Assembly: GCF_000338875.1 (NCBI RefSeq)
Contig: NZ_AOMO01000030.1
Coordinates: forward strand, 62,052 to 126,051
DNA length: 64,000 bases
Direction: 5' to 3'
Source of the DNA: Vibrio mimicus CAIM 602
GTDB lineage: Bacteria > Pseudomonadota > Gammaproteobacteria > Enterobacterales > Vibrionaceae
The notes beneath the pieces are model-generated. The model was not told where the DNA came from. It did not search any database and saw nothing but the letters and a program-made list of their open reading frames with translations. Below, piece by piece: positions 37,447 to 48,800 of this stretch. The translations under genes were made by a program, and so were the position numbers. Every line of letters begins with the position of its first letter. The stretch's first letter is position 1.

Positions 37447-37928
37447 ACAAGCGATTTGAGCATCCACACATCACAACCGTTATGTTCAGTTCCGGGCATG
37501 GGGTGAGGTAGGTGCTCAAAACCAAGCTGCTGATAGAGTTTAATGGCTTGAGTCATGTTAGTGAGTGTATCCAAATAACATCCTGAATAGCCTTGCTGCT
37601 TTGCAAAAGTTAAACAACGTTCACTGAGGGCTTTGCCCACACCATGCCCACGGCTTGTAGGGAGTAGAAATAGTTTTTTCAGTTCACACAAATCCGCATG
37701 GTGAGCAAAAGGTGCAATACCGCCACCGCCAACCACTTCGCCGTCCAAAATTGCAACAAAATACGCGCTGCGATCTTGTTCTCGATAATGCTGACTCATG
37801 GCAAGCACTTCGGCATCCGAAGGGCCAAAACCTTCACCAATGGCACCAAACTCAGCGCCAACGGTTTGGATAATCTGGCAAATAGCAGCATCAAATTCAG
37901 GTTGAATGGGGACAATTTCCAGTGTCAT
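37443..37928 (-). CDS. GNAT family N-acetyltransferase
   Basis: A 161-residue acetyltransferase with GNAT motif A visible as LKKLFLLPTSRGHGVGKALSERCL (R-G-x-G-V-G pyrophosphate loop) and motif B as AIKLYQQLGFEHLPHPMPG. It acetylates a small molecule or protein with acetyl-CoA; the substrate is unknown. It is monocistronic and convergent with the hemerythrin-GGDEF gene. Confidence 0.88.
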   Translation of the reverse strand: MTLEIVPIQPEFDAAICQIIQTVGAEFGAIGEGFGPSDAEVLAMSQHYREQDRSAYFVAILDGEVVGGGGIAPFAHHADLCELKKLFLLPTSRGHGVGKALSERCLTFAKQQGYSGCYLDTLTNMTQAIKLYQQLGFEHLPHPMPGTEHNGCDVWMLKSLV

Positions 37929-38200
37929 TGAGATTCCTTGTGATTGGTTTTATGACGACGATGGCTGTTTTTTAACACGCCCAAATGAGTTGTCAATCAA
38001 TGCGCCTTGGCTAAGTGCTTTTCAAGTGCATGAATAATGCACCAATAATGCATACACGGTGGATTTCAATTTGGCTTTAATCCTGGCTTTCGGTACTATG
38101 TACAGCTATTTGAAAACCCCAAGAATCCCTTACGGTGACACTATTGGCGGTCTTGCGACTCCCAAAGAAACCTACTCGGGCTCCTAAAGGAAACTGCTGA

Positions 38201-39202
<1,002 letters not shown>

Positions 39203-39228
39203 TTCAGGGTCCCAAAGAGGTATATACA

Positions 39229-41616
39229 ATGAAATTCAGCGAATCATGGCTTCGTGAGTGGGTTAACCCGGCAATTACCACTGACGAATTAACTCACCAA
39301 ATTACAATGGCGGGTCTGGAAGTGGATGACGTACTGGCAGTAGCTGGTGTGTTCGACGGCGTAAAAGTGGGTCACGTGGTTGAGTGTGCTCAACACCCTG
39401 ATGCCGACAAACTGCGCGTTACCAAAGTCGATGTGGGCGAAGAAGAGCTTCTGGACATCGTGTGTGGTGCAGCCAACTGTCGTCAAGGTCTGAAAGTTGC
39501 GGTTGCAACCGTAGGCGCGACGCTGCCAGGCGATTTCAAAATTAAGAAAGCCAAACTGCGTGGCCAGCCTTCACACGGCATGCTTTGTTCGTTCTCTGAG
39601 CTGGGTATCGATGTTGAATCGAACGGCATTATGGAACTGGCTGAAAACGCACCGATTGGTATGGATTTCCGCGATTTTCTGTCACTGAACGATGTGACTA
39701 TCGATGTGGATTTGACGTCTAACCGCGCGGACTGTTTCAGCATCCGTGGTCTGGCTCGTGAAGTGGGCGTACTGAACCGTGCGGACGTGACAGCGCCTGC
39801 GGTGAATGCGATTGCAGCAACCATCAATGATACGATTTCAATTGACGTGAAAGCGCCAGCGGCGTGTCCACGTTACCTTGGTCGTATCGTGAAGAACGTG
39901 AACGTTCAAGCGCAAACTCCATTGTGGATGCAAGAAAAACTGCGTCGTTGTGGTATCCGCTCTATCGATCCGGTGGTTGATATCACTAACTTCGTGATGC
40001 TGGAACAAGGTCAGCCGATGCACGCGTTTGATCTGGCGAAGATTGAAGGCGGAATCGTCGTTCGTCTGGCTGAGCAAGATGAAAAACTGACTCTACTTGA
40101 TGGTTCAGAAGCAAAACTGAACGCAGATACGCTAGTGATTGCGGATCAACAAAAAGCGCTGGCGATTGCCGGTGTGTTTGGTGGTGAACATTCTGGTGTA
40201 AGCACTGACACTAAAGATGTATTGCTAGAGTGTGCTTTCTTCGCGCCAGACCACATTCGTGGTCGTGCACGTAGCTACGGCCTGCATACGGATTCTTCAA
40301 TGCGTTTTGAGCGTGGTGTGGACTATGCTCTGCAACACGCAGCTATGGAGCGCGCGACACAGCTACTGGTTGAGATCTGTGGTGGTGAAGTTGCACCAGT
40401 GGTAGCAGCAGAATCAGCCGCCGATTTACCAAAACCAAACCAAGTGGTGCTGCGTCGTAGCAAACTCGACAAGTTGCTGGGTCATGCGATTCCTGATGCG
40501 GATGTGGTAGAAATTCTTGAGCGTCTGGGCATGCAAGTGGCGACTACCGCAGAAGGCTGGCAAGCGACTGCGCCAACATGGCGTTTTGATATTGCTATCG
40601 AGCAAGATTTGGTGGAAGAAGTAGGCCGCATCTACGGTTACAACAACATTCCTAACCAAGCGCCAGTGGCAGCGTTGAACATGAATCTGCATAACGAAGC
40701 GAAACTACCACTGAAGCGTGTTCGCGATCTGCTGGTTGACCGTGGTTACCATGAAGCGATTACTTACAGCTTCGTTGAGCCTGAGCAGCAAAAACTGGTT
40801 GTACCGGGCGTTGATGCGCTAATCCTGCCAAACCCAATTTCAGCTGAAATGTCGGCGATGCGTTTGAGCTTGATCCAAGGTCTGCTGAACACTGTAGTTC
40901 ACAACCAAAAGCGTCAGCAACCTCGTGTTCGTTTGTTTGAATACGGTCTGCGCTTCATCCCTGATGCAGCAGCAGAAAACGGTATGCGCCAAGAGCCAAT
41001 GTTGGCGGGTGTGATTTCTGGCGCTCGTGGTGAAGAGCACTGGAACATGGAAACCGCGACGGTTGATTTCTTCGATATGAAGGGCGATCTGGAAGCGGTT
41101 CTTGAACTGACAGCAAAAGGCAAAGCCTATAGCTTCGCAGCAACTAAGCATCCAGCACTGCATCCAGGTCAAGCCGCAGCGATTATTGTTGATGGCAAAG
41201 AGATTGGTGTGATCGGTACTGTTCACCCTGAACTCGAGCGTAAGTTTGGCCTCAATGGCCGCACTATCGTGTTCGAGATCGAGTGGAATGCGATCAATAC
41301 TCGTGTGATCCCTGAAGCAGCAGCGATTTCTAAGTTCCCAGCAAACCGTCGTGATATCGCGTTAGTGGTTGATGGCAACATCGCTTCTGGCGAAATCGTT
41401 GAGGCATGCCGTGTTGCGGGCGGTGAGTTGTTGAAAGACGCGAAACTGTTCGACGTTTACGTGGGTAAAGGCGTTGAAGAAGGTAAGAAGAGCCTAGCTA
41501 TTGCGCTGACTCTTCAATCGGTTGAACGCACTCTTGAAGAAGCTGATATCGCTGCTGCGGTAGAGGCGATTGTTCAAGCTGTGTCTGCCCAGTATGGTGC
41601 GGCTCTGCGCGACTAA
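39229..41616 (+). CDS. pheT: Phenylalanine-tRNA ligase beta subunit
   Basis: 795 residues, as in E. coli. Domains in order: N-terminal, EMAP-type tRNA-binding domain (about 40-150; [15 protein letters not shown]), B3/B4 editing domain (about 210-390; [18 protein letters not shown] before it), B5 (about 400-475), class II-like core (about 480-690) and C-terminal ferredoxin-fold anticodon-binding domain (about 700-795; [15 protein letters not shown]). The AGAGG site precedes the ATG. It forms one operon with pheS. Confidence 0.97.
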   Translation: MKFSESWLREWVNPAITTDELTHQITMAGLEVDDVLAVAGVFDGVKVGHVVECAQHPDADKLRVTKVDVGEEELLDIVCGAANCRQGLKVAVATVGATLPGDFKIKKAKLRGQPSHGMLCSFSELGIDVESNGIMELAENAPIGMDFRDFLSLNDVTIDVDLTSNRADCFSIRGLAREVGVLNRADVTAPAVNAIAATINDTISIDVKAPAACPRYLGRIVKNVNVQAQTPLWMQEKLRRCGIRSIDPVVDITNFVMLEQGQPMHAFDLAKIEGGIVVRLAEQDEKLTLLDGSEAKLNADTLVIADQQKALAIAGVFGGEHSGVSTDTKDVLLECAFFAPDHIRGRARSYGLHTDSSMRFERGVDYALQHAAMERATQLLVEICGGEVAPVVAAESAADLPKPNQVVLRRSKLDKLLGHAIPDADVVEILERLGMQVATTAEGWQATAPTWRFDIAIEQDLVEEVGRIYGYNNIPNQAPVAALNMNLHNEAKLPLKRVRDLLVDRGYHEAITYSFVEPEQQKLVVPGVDALILPNPISAEMSAMRLSLIQGLLNTVVHNQKRQQPRVRLFEYGLRFIPDAAAENGMRQEPMLAGVISGARGEEHWNMETATVDFFDMKGDLEAVLELTAKGKAYSFAATKHPALHPGQAAAIIVDGKEIGVIGTVHPELERKFGLNGRTIVFEIEWNAINTRVIPEAAAISKFPANRRDIALVVDGNIASGEIVEACRVAGGELLKDAKLFDVYVGKGVEEGKKSLAIALTLQSVERTLEEADIAAAVEAIVQAVSAQYGAALRD

Positions 41617-41648
41617 GCCTGAGGCAAGTTCGCTTCAAGCAAGATGAT

Positions 41649-41676
41649 AACAGGCTCCTTGGAGCCTGTTCTTTTA
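41649..41676 (+). terminator. Rho-independent terminator after pheT
   Basis: AACAGGCTCC / GGAGCCTGTT with a TT loop, then CTTTTATC. It separates pheST from ihfA, which in E. coli are linked. Confidence 0.85.
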
Positions 41677-42054
41677 TCGCTACAATGTGGAACTAGGCCA
41701 ACAACTCTCTGATTTTTAGATGAAACTAAGAAAAAAATTTTTGGCGTATCGAAAAAAATTATCTACGCTAAATAGTGATGAGGGTCTGAAATTCATTTTA
41801 GTGACAATGATGTAAATAACTAAAATTTCAGATTTTTTTCCTCTTGTGATTCAAGAGAGAGCAAGTGATTTTTTGAAAGAGATGTAAATCGTAACGTTTT
41901 GAATCGCTTAGTGAGTAATAAAAAAGTTGGCGAAAATCAGAAGGTTGGCATACACTTTCACTGTTCGGCGGTTAGGTTATTGATTGGTCGAACAAAAATT
42001 GCTTTGGCGCTGCCAACCAGCAGCAAGGTTTAACTTAGCTTTGAGGGAAGTTTT
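41677..42054. other. Intergenic region upstream of ihfA
   Basis: A/T-rich stretch of 378 bases. Besides the candidate promoter at 41927-41956 I see no gene or RNA I can support. Autoregulatory IHF sites are expected from E. coli but none stands out by eye. Confidence 0.45.
41927..41956 (+). promoter_or_regulatory. Candidate ihfA promoter
   Basis: TTGGCG (41927-41932) and TACACT (41951-41956) with an 18-base spacer, about 99 bases before the ihfA start. Assigned by eye only. Confidence 0.4.
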
Positions 42055-42351
42055 ATGGCGCTCACAAAGGCCGAATTGGCTGAAGCCCTGTTCGAAAGGC
42101 TCGGCATGAGCAAGCGGGATGCCAAGGATACGGTTGAAGTGTTTTTTGAAGAAATTCGTAAAGCACTGGAAAGTGGCGAACAGGTAAAACTCTCCGGTTT
42201 TGGTAACTTTGACCTACGAGATAAAAATGAACGTCCGGGTCGAAACCCAAAAACTGGTGAGGATATTCCTATTACCGCTCGACGTGTCGTAACGTTCCGC
42301 CCAGGGCAAAAATTGAAAGCCCGTGTCGAGAACATCAAAGTCGAAAAATAA
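42055..42351 (+). CDS. ihfA: Integration host factor alpha subunit
   Basis: 98-residue DNA-bending protein of the HU/IHF family that pairs with IhfB. Start [19 protein letters not shown], core [20 protein letters not shown], and the arm with the intercalating proline ([14 protein letters not shown]) are all present. The GAGGGA ribosome site is good. It bends specific sites in replication, recombination and sigma-54 transcription. Confidence 0.97.
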   Translation: MALTKAELAEALFERLGMSKRDAKDTVEVFFEEIRKALESGEQVKLSGFGNFDLRDKNERPGRNPKTGEDIPITARRVVTFRPGQKLKARVENIKVEK

Positions 42352-42362
42352 GACCGAGCAAT

Positions 42363-42390
42363 AGACCACGCCCGAAAGCGTGGTCTTTTT
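42363..42390 (+). terminator. Rho-independent terminator after ihfA
   Basis: AGACCACGC / GCGTGGTCT stem with six-base loop, then TTTTG; 11 bases past the stop. Confidence 0.92.
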
Positions 42391-42456
42391 GCTTTTGTCT
42401 CTTCATTTTAATGAGGAAGCGCAACCTGAAACTTCGAGAGGCTGCGCCTATATCTT

Positions 42457-43236
42457 TTATGCCGCTTGAATATGCGTGGTGATGTATGGCTGCCAAGCCT
42501 GCTGGTAGAGATCACGTGAGGTTGAGCGCATCTTTGCAATCTGGGCATGTTCCCATTCTGTTAAATCACGCTGCTCTTGGTGAGCGGTGCGCTCAATGTT
42601 TTGAATCTGTTCGTATAGCTCATGCTCTGCGCCACTTTTTACTTCTGCAATAGCCGCTAAATGAAACTGAACTTCGGCGATGATTTTCGTTTTAGGGAGT
42701 TGAACCAAAACGTTGAGATCGCGATAACCCGATTCAGCCGGATTCTTAAAGCGATTTTTGACTTTAACAATCGTCGCTTCTCGGTTCAGCGTCTCGTAGG
42801 CGGTCACAAGGCTTGCTACATCATTCGCTACGATAGTCGCTCGCGCTAAATCCGTAATGCGTTCTGCTTGCCCATCTAATTCCAAAGCCACTTTTTCTAA
42901 TGCACGTTGGTGTGATTTGGCTCCAGCGAAATAAGCTTGAGTATCTGTAAGTAGGGCAGTGCTCTTACACAAAGTCTCTAATTCGATCTGAGCTTGATGC
43001 GCTTTGCTGTACAGCACATCAAAATCTTGGTAAGGCTGGGTGACGGGATAATTCTGGCTAGAGATGCCGTACAAACCACTTAAGCTATGGCGAAATAGCT
43101 TAGAGCTGACTTCATTTTGTTGGGACTCTTCGCGGTTATCTTCAGTTGAGTTTGAGGTTAATGGTATAGCCGCCAAAACGGGAGCACGGCTCAACAGCAA
43201 TAGCATTAGTGCCGTTGTACGTAGCAATAGACTCAT
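42457..43236 (-). CDS. relV: Small alarmone synthetase RelV
   Basis: A 259-residue protein with a RelA/SpoT-type synthetase domain (about 60-230) and no hydrolase, TGS or ACT part. The motif KNRFKNPAESGYRDLNVLVQ and IAEVQFHL are the synthetase signature. The residues reported as essential in V. cholerae RelV, namely K107, D129, R132, L150 and E188, all fall at those exact positions here, which fixes the start at ATG 43236 (AAGGAG site). It makes (p)ppGpp independently of RelA and SpoT, for example in glucose or fatty-acid starvation. The first 22 residues look like a Sec signal peptide (LMLLLLSRAPVLAA), odd for a cytosolic enzyme. Confidence 0.95.
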   Translation of the reverse strand: MSLLLRTTALMLLLLSRAPVLAAIPLTSNSTEDNREESQQNEVSSKLFRHSLSGLYGISSQNYPVTQPYQDFDVLYSKAHQAQIELETLCKSTALLTDTQAYFAGAKSHQRALEKVALELDGQAERITDLARATIVANDVASLVTAYETLNREATIVKVKNRFKNPAESGYRDLNVLVQLPKTKIIAEVQFHLAAIAEVKSGAEHELYEQIQNIERTAHQEQRDLTEWEHAQIAKMRSTSRDLYQQAWQPYITTHIQAA

Positions 43237-43575
43237 TCACTCTCCTTAGCTTGCGCTGTTGGGTCAAAAAGTGGACCTAGAAGGCGTTTCCTGACAGTGC
43301 AATTAAAGTTTGTTCAATGTGTTCAATTTCCGCTCACTATGATCAATTGGGTCGATGAGTACCGTTTCCAATCGAATTCCCACTTCCATTTGTAAGAATT
43401 TGTTATCCATCACATAACATAGGCATAGATTCAGACTGTCCCTTTTAGGCAGAGTTCCATCACTAGGAGTAAACAAATGTAACAACGTTGACTAGAACGA
43501 TGGGGCTAAATTCGTGCTACCGCAACTCAGGCAGATCCGTTACTCTTGGCGATAACAAAAAGAGAGGAGTAAGAG
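43237..43575. other. Intergenic region between divergent relV and tpm
   Basis: 339 bases with the two promoters. A 60-codon open frame on the minus strand (43303-43485) has no ribosome site or recognisable content and is not called. Nothing else stands out. Confidence 0.45.
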
Positions 43576-44214
43576 ATGCGAGATCCTGAGTTCTGGCATA
43601 ACAAATGGGCGGCTAACCAGATTGGTTTTCATCTGGAAGATGTGAATCCGTTACTGATTCGTTTTTGGTCTGAAACAGCACCTAAACGTGATGATAAAGT
43701 GCTAGTGCCTTTGTGTGGTAAGAGTGAAGATCTAGTATGGCTTGCTAATCAGCATGACAGTGTTCAAGGGGTTGAGCTGAGCCAAATTGCGGTACGTTCT
43801 TTCTTTGCCGAGCATTTTTATACCCCGACGGTGACCCGACTCAACGCGCAACATGAGTTGTATCAGTTTGATGAGCTGGCGATTTTTACCGGCGATTTTT
43901 TCACGGCTCCCGTTGAATCTGTAGATTTGATTTATGATCGCGCAGCGCTAGTGGCATTACCCAAAGAAATGCGTTCAGACTACGCGCAGCGTTTACTGCA
44001 ACTGCTTAAACCGGGTGGACGGGTTCTACTGGTCAGTATGGACTACGTGCAAACTGAGCTGCCGGGGCCACCATTCTCGGTTCCTGAATCGGAAATTCGT
44101 ATGTTGTTTGCTCATTGCGAGGTACGACGGGTTTATCAAGATACGACTATCGATCCACATCTGAATAAGCGAACTACAGCGGGTTTGAGTCGTTTGCGGA
44201 AGAGGTTTGGGTGA
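43576..44214 (+). CDS. tpm: Thiopurine S-methyltransferase, C-terminus frameshifted
   Basis: SAM-dependent methyltransferase that in bacteria acts on thiopurines and on selenium/tellurium compounds. It has the family opening [40 protein letters not shown] (SAM site) and [13 protein letters not shown]. As sequenced it is 212 residues, ending [10 protein letters not shown]. Adding one T to the TTT at 44193-44195 gives [16 protein letters not shown] with a stop at 44229-44231, the normal 218-residue end. So a one-base deletion in a T run probably truncates and alters the last residues. The AGAGGAG site is strong. Confidence 0.92.
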   Translation: MRDPEFWHNKWAANQIGFHLEDVNPLLIRFWSETAPKRDDKVLVPLCGKSEDLVWLANQHDSVQGVELSQIAVRSFFAEHFYTPTVTRLNAQHELYQFDELAIFTGDFFTAPVESVDLIYDRAALVALPKEMRSDYAQRLLQLLKPGGRVLLVSMDYVQTELPGPPFSVPESEIRMLFAHCEVRRVYQDTTIDPHLNKRTTAGLSRLRKRFG

Positions 44215-44265
44215 TTGAGAAAGGCGAGTGACTTTTACTCCATGACCGTCACTAAGTAGAAATGA

Positions 44266-44295
44266 AAAAAGCGCGCTGAAATAGCGCGCTTTTTG
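44266..44295. terminator. Bidirectional Rho-independent terminator between tpm and purT
   Basis: AAAAAGCGCGC / GCGCGCTTTTT stem with loop TGAAATA; both arms end in A or T runs, suiting the convergent genes. Confidence 0.9.
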
Positions 44296-44323
44296 ATGGT
44301 GCTGATAACGATAGGGGGCTGAA

Positions 44324-45499
44324 TTAGTAATGGATCTTCACTGCTTTCGCACATTCAATCGCACGATCAGTGGCTTCCTGTGTGGTTTTGCCACGGCTTA
44401 GCGCAACACCCAAACGGCGACGACCAGCGATGTCCGGTTTTCCAAACAAACGCACTTGCGTGTGAGGAATGCTTAATGCGTCGTCCAACCCACTAAATTG
44501 AATGTTTTGAGACTGGCCTTGGCCAAGAATCGCGGCTGAGGCTGATGGTCCATATTGCACAATTTGGCCAATAGGCAGACCAGTAAACGCGCGCACATGC
44601 AGGGCGAACTCAGACAGTTCTTGGGAAATCAGCGTGACCATTCCGGTATCGTGTGGGCGAGGAGAGACTTCGTTGAAGATGACTTTATCGCCTTTCACAA
44701 ACAGTTCAACGCCAAACAAGCCATAACCACCGAGAGCATTGACGACTTGTTCTGCTACGTATTCAGCGGCTTTGATGGCATTTTCCGACATCACTTGTGG
44801 TTGCCATGACTCACGGTAGTCTCCATCTTCTTGACGATGACCGATAGGTGCACAGAAATGAACACCATCTACGGCACGCACTGTCAGCAGCGTGATCTCG
44901 TAATCAAAGTCGACAAAGCCTTCAACAATCACACGGCCTGCGCCACTGCGCCCGCCTTGCTGAGCGTACTGCCACGCTGCTTCAATTTGTTCTGGGGTGC
45001 GAATAACACTTTGTCCTTTGCCTGATGAGCTCATGACTGGCTTACAAACACAAGGTAGACCAATGGTTTCTACTGCTGCGGCAAAGCTTTCGTAGCTATC
45101 CGCGAATTGATAATGGGAAGTCGGCAGACCCAACTCTTCCGCCGCGAGTCGACGAATGCCTTCACGGTTCATAGTCAGGCGAGTGGCATTCGCGGTAGGA
45201 ACGACATTTAAGCCTTGTGCTTCTAACTCGACCAATTTGCTCGTGGCAATCGCTTCAATTTCGGGTACGACAAAATGAGGTTTTTCTAAATCAATGACTT
45301 GTTGTAATGCATCGGCATCAAGCATATCAAATACATGGCTGCGATGGGCGACCTGCATGGCAGGTGCATCGGCGTAACGATCACAGGCGATCACTTCAAG
45401 GCCAAGGCGTTGGCATTCAATCGCCACTTCTTTACCGAGTTCACCAGAGCCAAGCAAAAGTACTCGTGTTGCGTTATCCCGAGTTGCTGTCCCAAACAT
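44324..45499 (-). CDS. purT: Phosphoribosylglycinamide formyltransferase 2 (formate-dependent)
   Basis: Adds formate to GAR using ATP, the folate-free third step of purine synthesis. 391 residues (E. coli 392) from ATG 45499 with an AAGGAT site; a TTG two codons earlier is less likely. ATP-grasp fold: [17 protein letters not shown] at the start, [15 protein letters not shown] nucleotide loop and [18 protein letters not shown] metal site. A PurR box precedes it at 45570-45585, so it belongs to the purine regulon with purC. Confidence 0.96.
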   Translation of the reverse strand: MFGTATRDNATRVLLLGSGELGKEVAIECQRLGLEVIACDRYADAPAMQVAHRSHVFDMLDADALQQVIDLEKPHFVVPEIEAIATSKLVELEAQGLNVVPTANATRLTMNREGIRRLAAEELGLPTSHYQFADSYESFAAAVETIGLPCVCKPVMSSSGKGQSVIRTPEQIEAAWQYAQQGGRSGAGRVIVEGFVDFDYEITLLTVRAVDGVHFCAPIGHRQEDGDYRESWQPQVMSENAIKAAEYVAEQVVNALGGYGLFGVELFVKGDKVIFNEVSPRPHDTGMVTLISQELSEFALHVRAFTGLPIGQIVQYGPSASAAILGQGQSQNIQFSGLDDALSIPHTQVRLFGKPDIAGRRRLGVALSRGKTTQEATDRAIECAKAVKIHY

Positions 45500-45569
45500 A
45501 GACAATCCTTATAGTAAATCAGTCAACATTAGCAAAAAACAGCGGCCATGATACTGGAACAAAGCAGAA

Positions 45570-45585
45570 AAGAAAACGTTTGCTT
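45570..45585. promoter_or_regulatory. PurR operator upstream of purT
   Basis: On the minus strand AAGCAAACGTTTTCTT, with the central GCAAACGTTTnC of the PurR consensus, 71 bases before the purT start. Confidence 0.8.
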
Positions 45586-45653
45586 CCCGCTGTAACCAGT
45601 CAGATTAGCTCATGTTTGGGTCAAGTTGATGACAGTTTTGTGGAGAATGTCCA

Positions 45654-46529
45654 TCACAGAGAGAGGGCGATAAAGAGCAAAATGGGTAGGCTCAATAAGC
45701 TGAAGAAATTCCCAAATAGCACCATAGCGGCAACCTGAGCCGGTTCTATGTGGTAGCGTTCGGCAAAGAGGTAGTTCATCACCGCAGGTGGCAGCATGGT
45801 AAACAGCACCATCATTTGCAGTTGTAGAGGTGGCAGTGGAATGAAAAAGTAAATCACTGCAAATGCACAAGCGCCAGTAAGCAAAGATTGCACAGTAGAA
45901 ATGATGCCCACTTTCAGGCCATCTAAGCGCAGATTAATCATCTGCGAGCCGAGTGAAAGCAACATTACAGGGACGGCGGCTTGTCCGAGTAAAGAGGTGG
46001 CGTTATACAGTGGTGACCAGACGGATATACCGCTGAGATTAAGAATCATGGCAAGTAACGACGCCAGAAAAACAGGTGCACTCAGCACGGTTTTTAACAC
46101 GTTACCTTTGCTCAGCATGGCGACGCCTAAGCTAATGTGCAGACACATTGAGACCACAAACAGCAAGACGGCTGAGGGGAGTGCGCTTTCGCCAAAAGCA
46201 TAGGTAAAAAGGGGAATCGCTAAATTGCCACTGTTGCGAAACATGTGTAGCGGAGCCCATGTTTTAAATGACCATCCGCCGAAACGACACACTCCTAGCA
46301 TCAATACGCCAGGCAACAATACGGCAACGAGAGCTGAGATTAGCAGGGGTGTCTGCTGTGTATCCAGCGGCATGTTGACTAGTGAGGAAAACACCAACGC
46401 GGGAACGAAAGCATCCATATTGATGCGATTGATCGGGCGAAAATCGGGCTTTAGCCAGAGACCAATCAGGTAGCCAATCAGCACCAAGCTGATGACAGGA
46501 AAAAGAATCGCGATAATTTGTTCGAACAT
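45654..46529 (-). CDS. AEC family transporter (auxin efflux carrier-like)
   Basis: A 291-residue inner-membrane protein with about ten hydrophobic helices in the two-fold 5+5 arrangement of the AEC/BASS-like families; FVPALVFSSLVNMP near 40-55 and FRNSGNLAIPLFTYAFG near 100 are typical of the helix-1 and crossover regions. Bacterial members move dicarboxylates such as malate or malonate; the substrate here is unknown. It lies 154 bases upstream of purT on the same strand but the purT PurR box in between suggests a separate promoter. Confidence 0.85.
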   Translation of the reverse strand: MFEQIIAILFPVISLVLIGYLIGLWLKPDFRPINRINMDAFVPALVFSSLVNMPLDTQQTPLLISALVAVLLPGVLMLGVCRFGGWSFKTWAPLHMFRNSGNLAIPLFTYAFGESALPSAVLLFVVSMCLHISLGVAMLSKGNVLKTVLSAPVFLASLLAMILNLSGISVWSPLYNATSLLGQAAVPVMLLSLGSQMINLRLDGLKVGIISTVQSLLTGACAFAVIYFFIPLPPLQLQMMVLFTMLPPAVMNYLFAERYHIEPAQVAAMVLFGNFFSLLSLPILLFIALSL

Positions 46530-46645
46530 AGCCCGATAGAGATGTGTGTAAAACCATCAAATTATCAGGCTTTGTTTAGCGCGTCATGGCAGGCAATGGA
46601 AAAGTGTGCGCGCGACATCTTTAGCAAGATAGTGGCTATACAAAA

Positions 46646-46672
46646 AATTAAGAGGCCGATGGCCTCTTAATT
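46646..46672 (-). terminator. Rho-independent terminator after cdd
   Basis: AATTAAGAGGCC / GGCCTCTTAATT perfect 12-bp stem with loop GAT/ATC; on the minus strand followed by TTTTTTG. Starts four bases after the cdd stop. Confidence 0.9.
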
Positions 46673-46676
46673 CGAT

Positions 46677-47564
46677 TTACAGTGATAGATAGGAGAGCGG
46701 GATATCTGGGTTAATCACTTCCAGTGTCGCTTGTGTATCGGCGAGATGGCTGATTTTGCCTGTAGATGTTTCTACTAGCGCGGCAGCTTCAATTTCCTCA
46801 AACGATTCACTCATCATCATGGCTTGTGCAAGGGCAACTTGTAGCGGTGGCAAGCTTGGGTTAAACGCAGCATTTTCTGCATACGCCCCAAGGTAGACTG
46901 CGCCACTGTGCATTTTCAGTGCTACACCACTGAAGTTTTGAGTGTAAGGGGAGTAGCTGATGTTCATGGCTCGCAGTGCTTGTTGAATCAACTCTTCGTC
47001 ATCGCTACTGGTTTTGCCATGATCCATTGGGCTCATTAGGCCCGAATCAATACCAAGATCGGCAGGTCCAAATGATTCTGGTAAATACTCTTGCAAGCTT
47101 TTTGCTGCACGTTTTGGAAGCTGGATTTTTAGCGAAGAGGCAGTAGTCAGTTCATTCATAAACTGGCGGCAGTGCCCGCAAGGGCTGAAGTTGATGGTAA
47201 TGTCTGCAACGCCTTTCTCACCTTTCATCCAAGCGTGGCTAATGGCGCACTGTTCTGCATGAACGGTTTGACCTAACTGTGCACCAGTGAATTCCATATT
47301 CGCGCCCAGATAGAGGCGGCCAGATACACCACGTACAATGGCGCCTACATAAAATTCGGAAATAGGCGCAAAAGAGTAAGCGGCGGCAATCGGTAAAAGC
47401 GCAACGCGCAGGTCTGCATCTTCAAGTCCGGAAAGGGTCAATAATTGCTGGTACTGCTCGGCAGAGAAAGTAGCATCGAAATTCTTGGCCAACACCAATT
47501 CGCGTAAGTAAGGGGCAAAAGAGGCGGGCATTTGTTGTAATGCTTGCTCAACACGGTTTCTCAT
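46677..47564 (-). CDS. cdd: Cytidine deaminase
   Basis: Deaminates cytidine and deoxycytidine to uridine forms in pyrimidine salvage. 295 residues from ATG 47564 (AAAGGAAT site). It is the long, E. coli-type enzyme of two tandem CDA folds: the N-terminal one holds the zinc site ([17 protein letters not shown] with catalytic Glu, and SPCGHCRQF), the C-terminal one is degenerate. A CRP-like site lies 56 bases upstream, which fits the CRP/CytR control known for nucleoside genes. Confidence 0.96.
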   Translation of the reverse strand: MRNRVEQALQQMPASFAPYLRELVLAKNFDATFSAEQYQQLLTLSGLEDADLRVALLPIAAAYSFAPISEFYVGAIVRGVSGRLYLGANMEFTGAQLGQTVHAEQCAISHAWMKGEKGVADITINFSPCGHCRQFMNELTTASSLKIQLPKRAAKSLQEYLPESFGPADLGIDSGLMSPMDHGKTSSDDEELIQQALRAMNISYSPYTQNFSGVALKMHSGAVYLGAYAENAAFNPSLPPLQVALAQAMMMSESFEEIEAAALVETSTGKISHLADTQATLEVINPDIPLSYLSL

Positions 47565-47619
47565 AGTGATTCCTTTTCGTGGCATGGAATCCTATTTTAG
47601 GTAATGCGAGATTTTATAG

Positions 47620-47635
47620 GGTGATCAACATCACG
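47620..47635. promoter_or_regulatory. CRP-like site upstream of cdd
   Basis: GGTGATCAACATCACG fits TGTGA-N6-TCACA with one change in each half. Other TGTGA-like half-sites occur at 47675-47730 but lack a matching second half. Confidence 0.6.
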
Positions 47636-47732
47636 TTAAATGGTGCAATTTATTTTTGTGTTTCATTATTAGAGTGACGTCACACATGATATCGATTGCA
47701 AGCCAGTGAGATGTGACATCACTCGAAGTGGA

Positions 47733-48407
47733 TTAATGCAGCCAAAGAGCGAGCGCGAACAAACTCGGTGCTAAAACAGAAGTAATAACCCCGCACACGA
47801 CCAGTGCAAGTGAGCTAAAGGCCGCATCACGCGGATCTTTCTCAGCGCAAGTTGCAGTGCCAAGAGCGTGAGAGACAGTTCCCATCGTCAAGCCACGAGC
47901 AATCGGGTGGGTAATGTTGAGTAGTTTGTAGATGGGGTAAGCGAGTATTGCACCGAAGAGCCCCACCAATAGAACTAAAATGGCAGCAATGGCGGGTTCT
48001 CCACCCAGTTGACGCGCCACTTCCATCGCGATAGGTGTCGTCACCGATTTTCCCATTAATGCCGCGACCAATGGAATATCTGCGCCCATCCCTACCGCAA
48101 TTAGACTCGCGGTGATCATCGACATTACGCTACCAACGCCACAAGCTAAGGCGATAATGCGCCAGTTAGCGCGAATTTGTGGAAGTTGCTCATAAAGAGG
48201 ATAAGCAAGAGCGACCACCGCAGGTTGCAGCAAATAACTCAGCCATTCATTATCGGCGTAGTAGGTTTCAAAAGGCACTTTCAGGTAGGTCAGCAAAGGA
48301 ATCAAGATGCCAATGCTGATTAACAATGGGTTGGCTAAAGGCGTATTGCATTTTTGAGCAACCCAACGCGCCATGAAAAACACCAGAAGAGTAATGATCA
48401 GCCACAT
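47733..48407 (-). CDS. lrgB: LrgB-like holin-associated membrane protein
   Basis: A 224-residue membrane protein of the LrgB/CidB family (YohK in E. coli), with repeated hydrophobic helices and the conserved segments [19 protein letters not shown] and [21 protein letters not shown]. The pair LrgA-LrgB affects murein hydrolase export, autolysis or small-metabolite efflux such as pyruvate in other bacteria. The start overlaps the end of lrgA and is probably translationally coupled. Confidence 0.92.
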   Translation of the reverse strand: MWLIITLLVFFMARWVAQKCNTPLANPLLISIGILIPLLTYLKVPFETYYADNEWLSYLLQPAVVALAYPLYEQLPQIRANWRIIALACGVGSVMSMITASLIAVGMGADIPLVAALMGKSVTTPIAMEVARQLGGEPAIAAILVLLVGLFGAILAYPIYKLLNITHPIARGLTMGTVSHALGTATCAEKDPRDAAFSSLALVVCGVITSVLAPSLFALALWLH

Positions 48408-48771
48408 GATTTTTCCCCTTCTTCAGCATGCGATCCAGTATCAGACCAAGTGTGATCATGACAATCAAGGTGCCACCGATAGCACTGGCTAAAATCGGTG
48501 CGAGGTTAGCCAGTAGAGTATCGAAGTGCACCATCAAGCCCACACTGATGGGAACGAACAGTAAAATCATGTAGCGGATAAAGAGGGTGGCGCTGGGCTT
48601 AACCCATTCCACAGGAACCAAACCACTGGCCATCAGACCAAACAAGATCAGTAACCCTATGATGCTGCCGGGAATGGCAATGCCTAGCCAAGTTTGTAAA
48701 TTGATGCCAGCCAAAAGACAGAGAAAAATCAGTCCCATGGAGACGCAGTATTGAGCTATTTTTTTGATCAT
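48268..48771 (-). CDS. lrgA: LrgA-like holin-family membrane protein, 3' end frameshifted
   Basis: Holin-like partner of LrgB with four membrane helices; [17 protein letters not shown] and [15 protein letters not shown] are family hallmarks. The ATG 48771 (MIKKIAQYC) is preferred over a TTG at 48786, although neither has a good ribosome site. As sequenced the frame runs about 46 residues into lrgB with meaningless sequence after MLKKGK. One more base in the adjacent A5/G4 run (forward 48410-48418) would give MLKKG(E/K)KSCG and a stop at 48398, overlapping the lrgB start by a few bases, the usual arrangement and a usual length of about 125. A homopolymer error is likely. Confidence 0.85.
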   Translation of the reverse strand: MIKKIAQYCVSMGLIFLCLLAGINLQTWLGIAIPGSIIGLLILFGLMASGLVPVEWVKPSATLFIRYMILLFVPISVGLMVHFDTLLANLAPILASAIGGTLIVMITLGLILDRMLKKGKNHVADHYSSGVFHGALGCSKMQYAFSQPIVNQHWHLDSFADLPESAF

Positions 48772-48800
48772 TAATGAAGTCAGCAAGTAAAAAATAAACG

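Noticed and set aside
43303..43485. 60-codon frame between relV and tpm
   Set aside because: No ribosome site, no recognisable content, and located where two promoters must lie.
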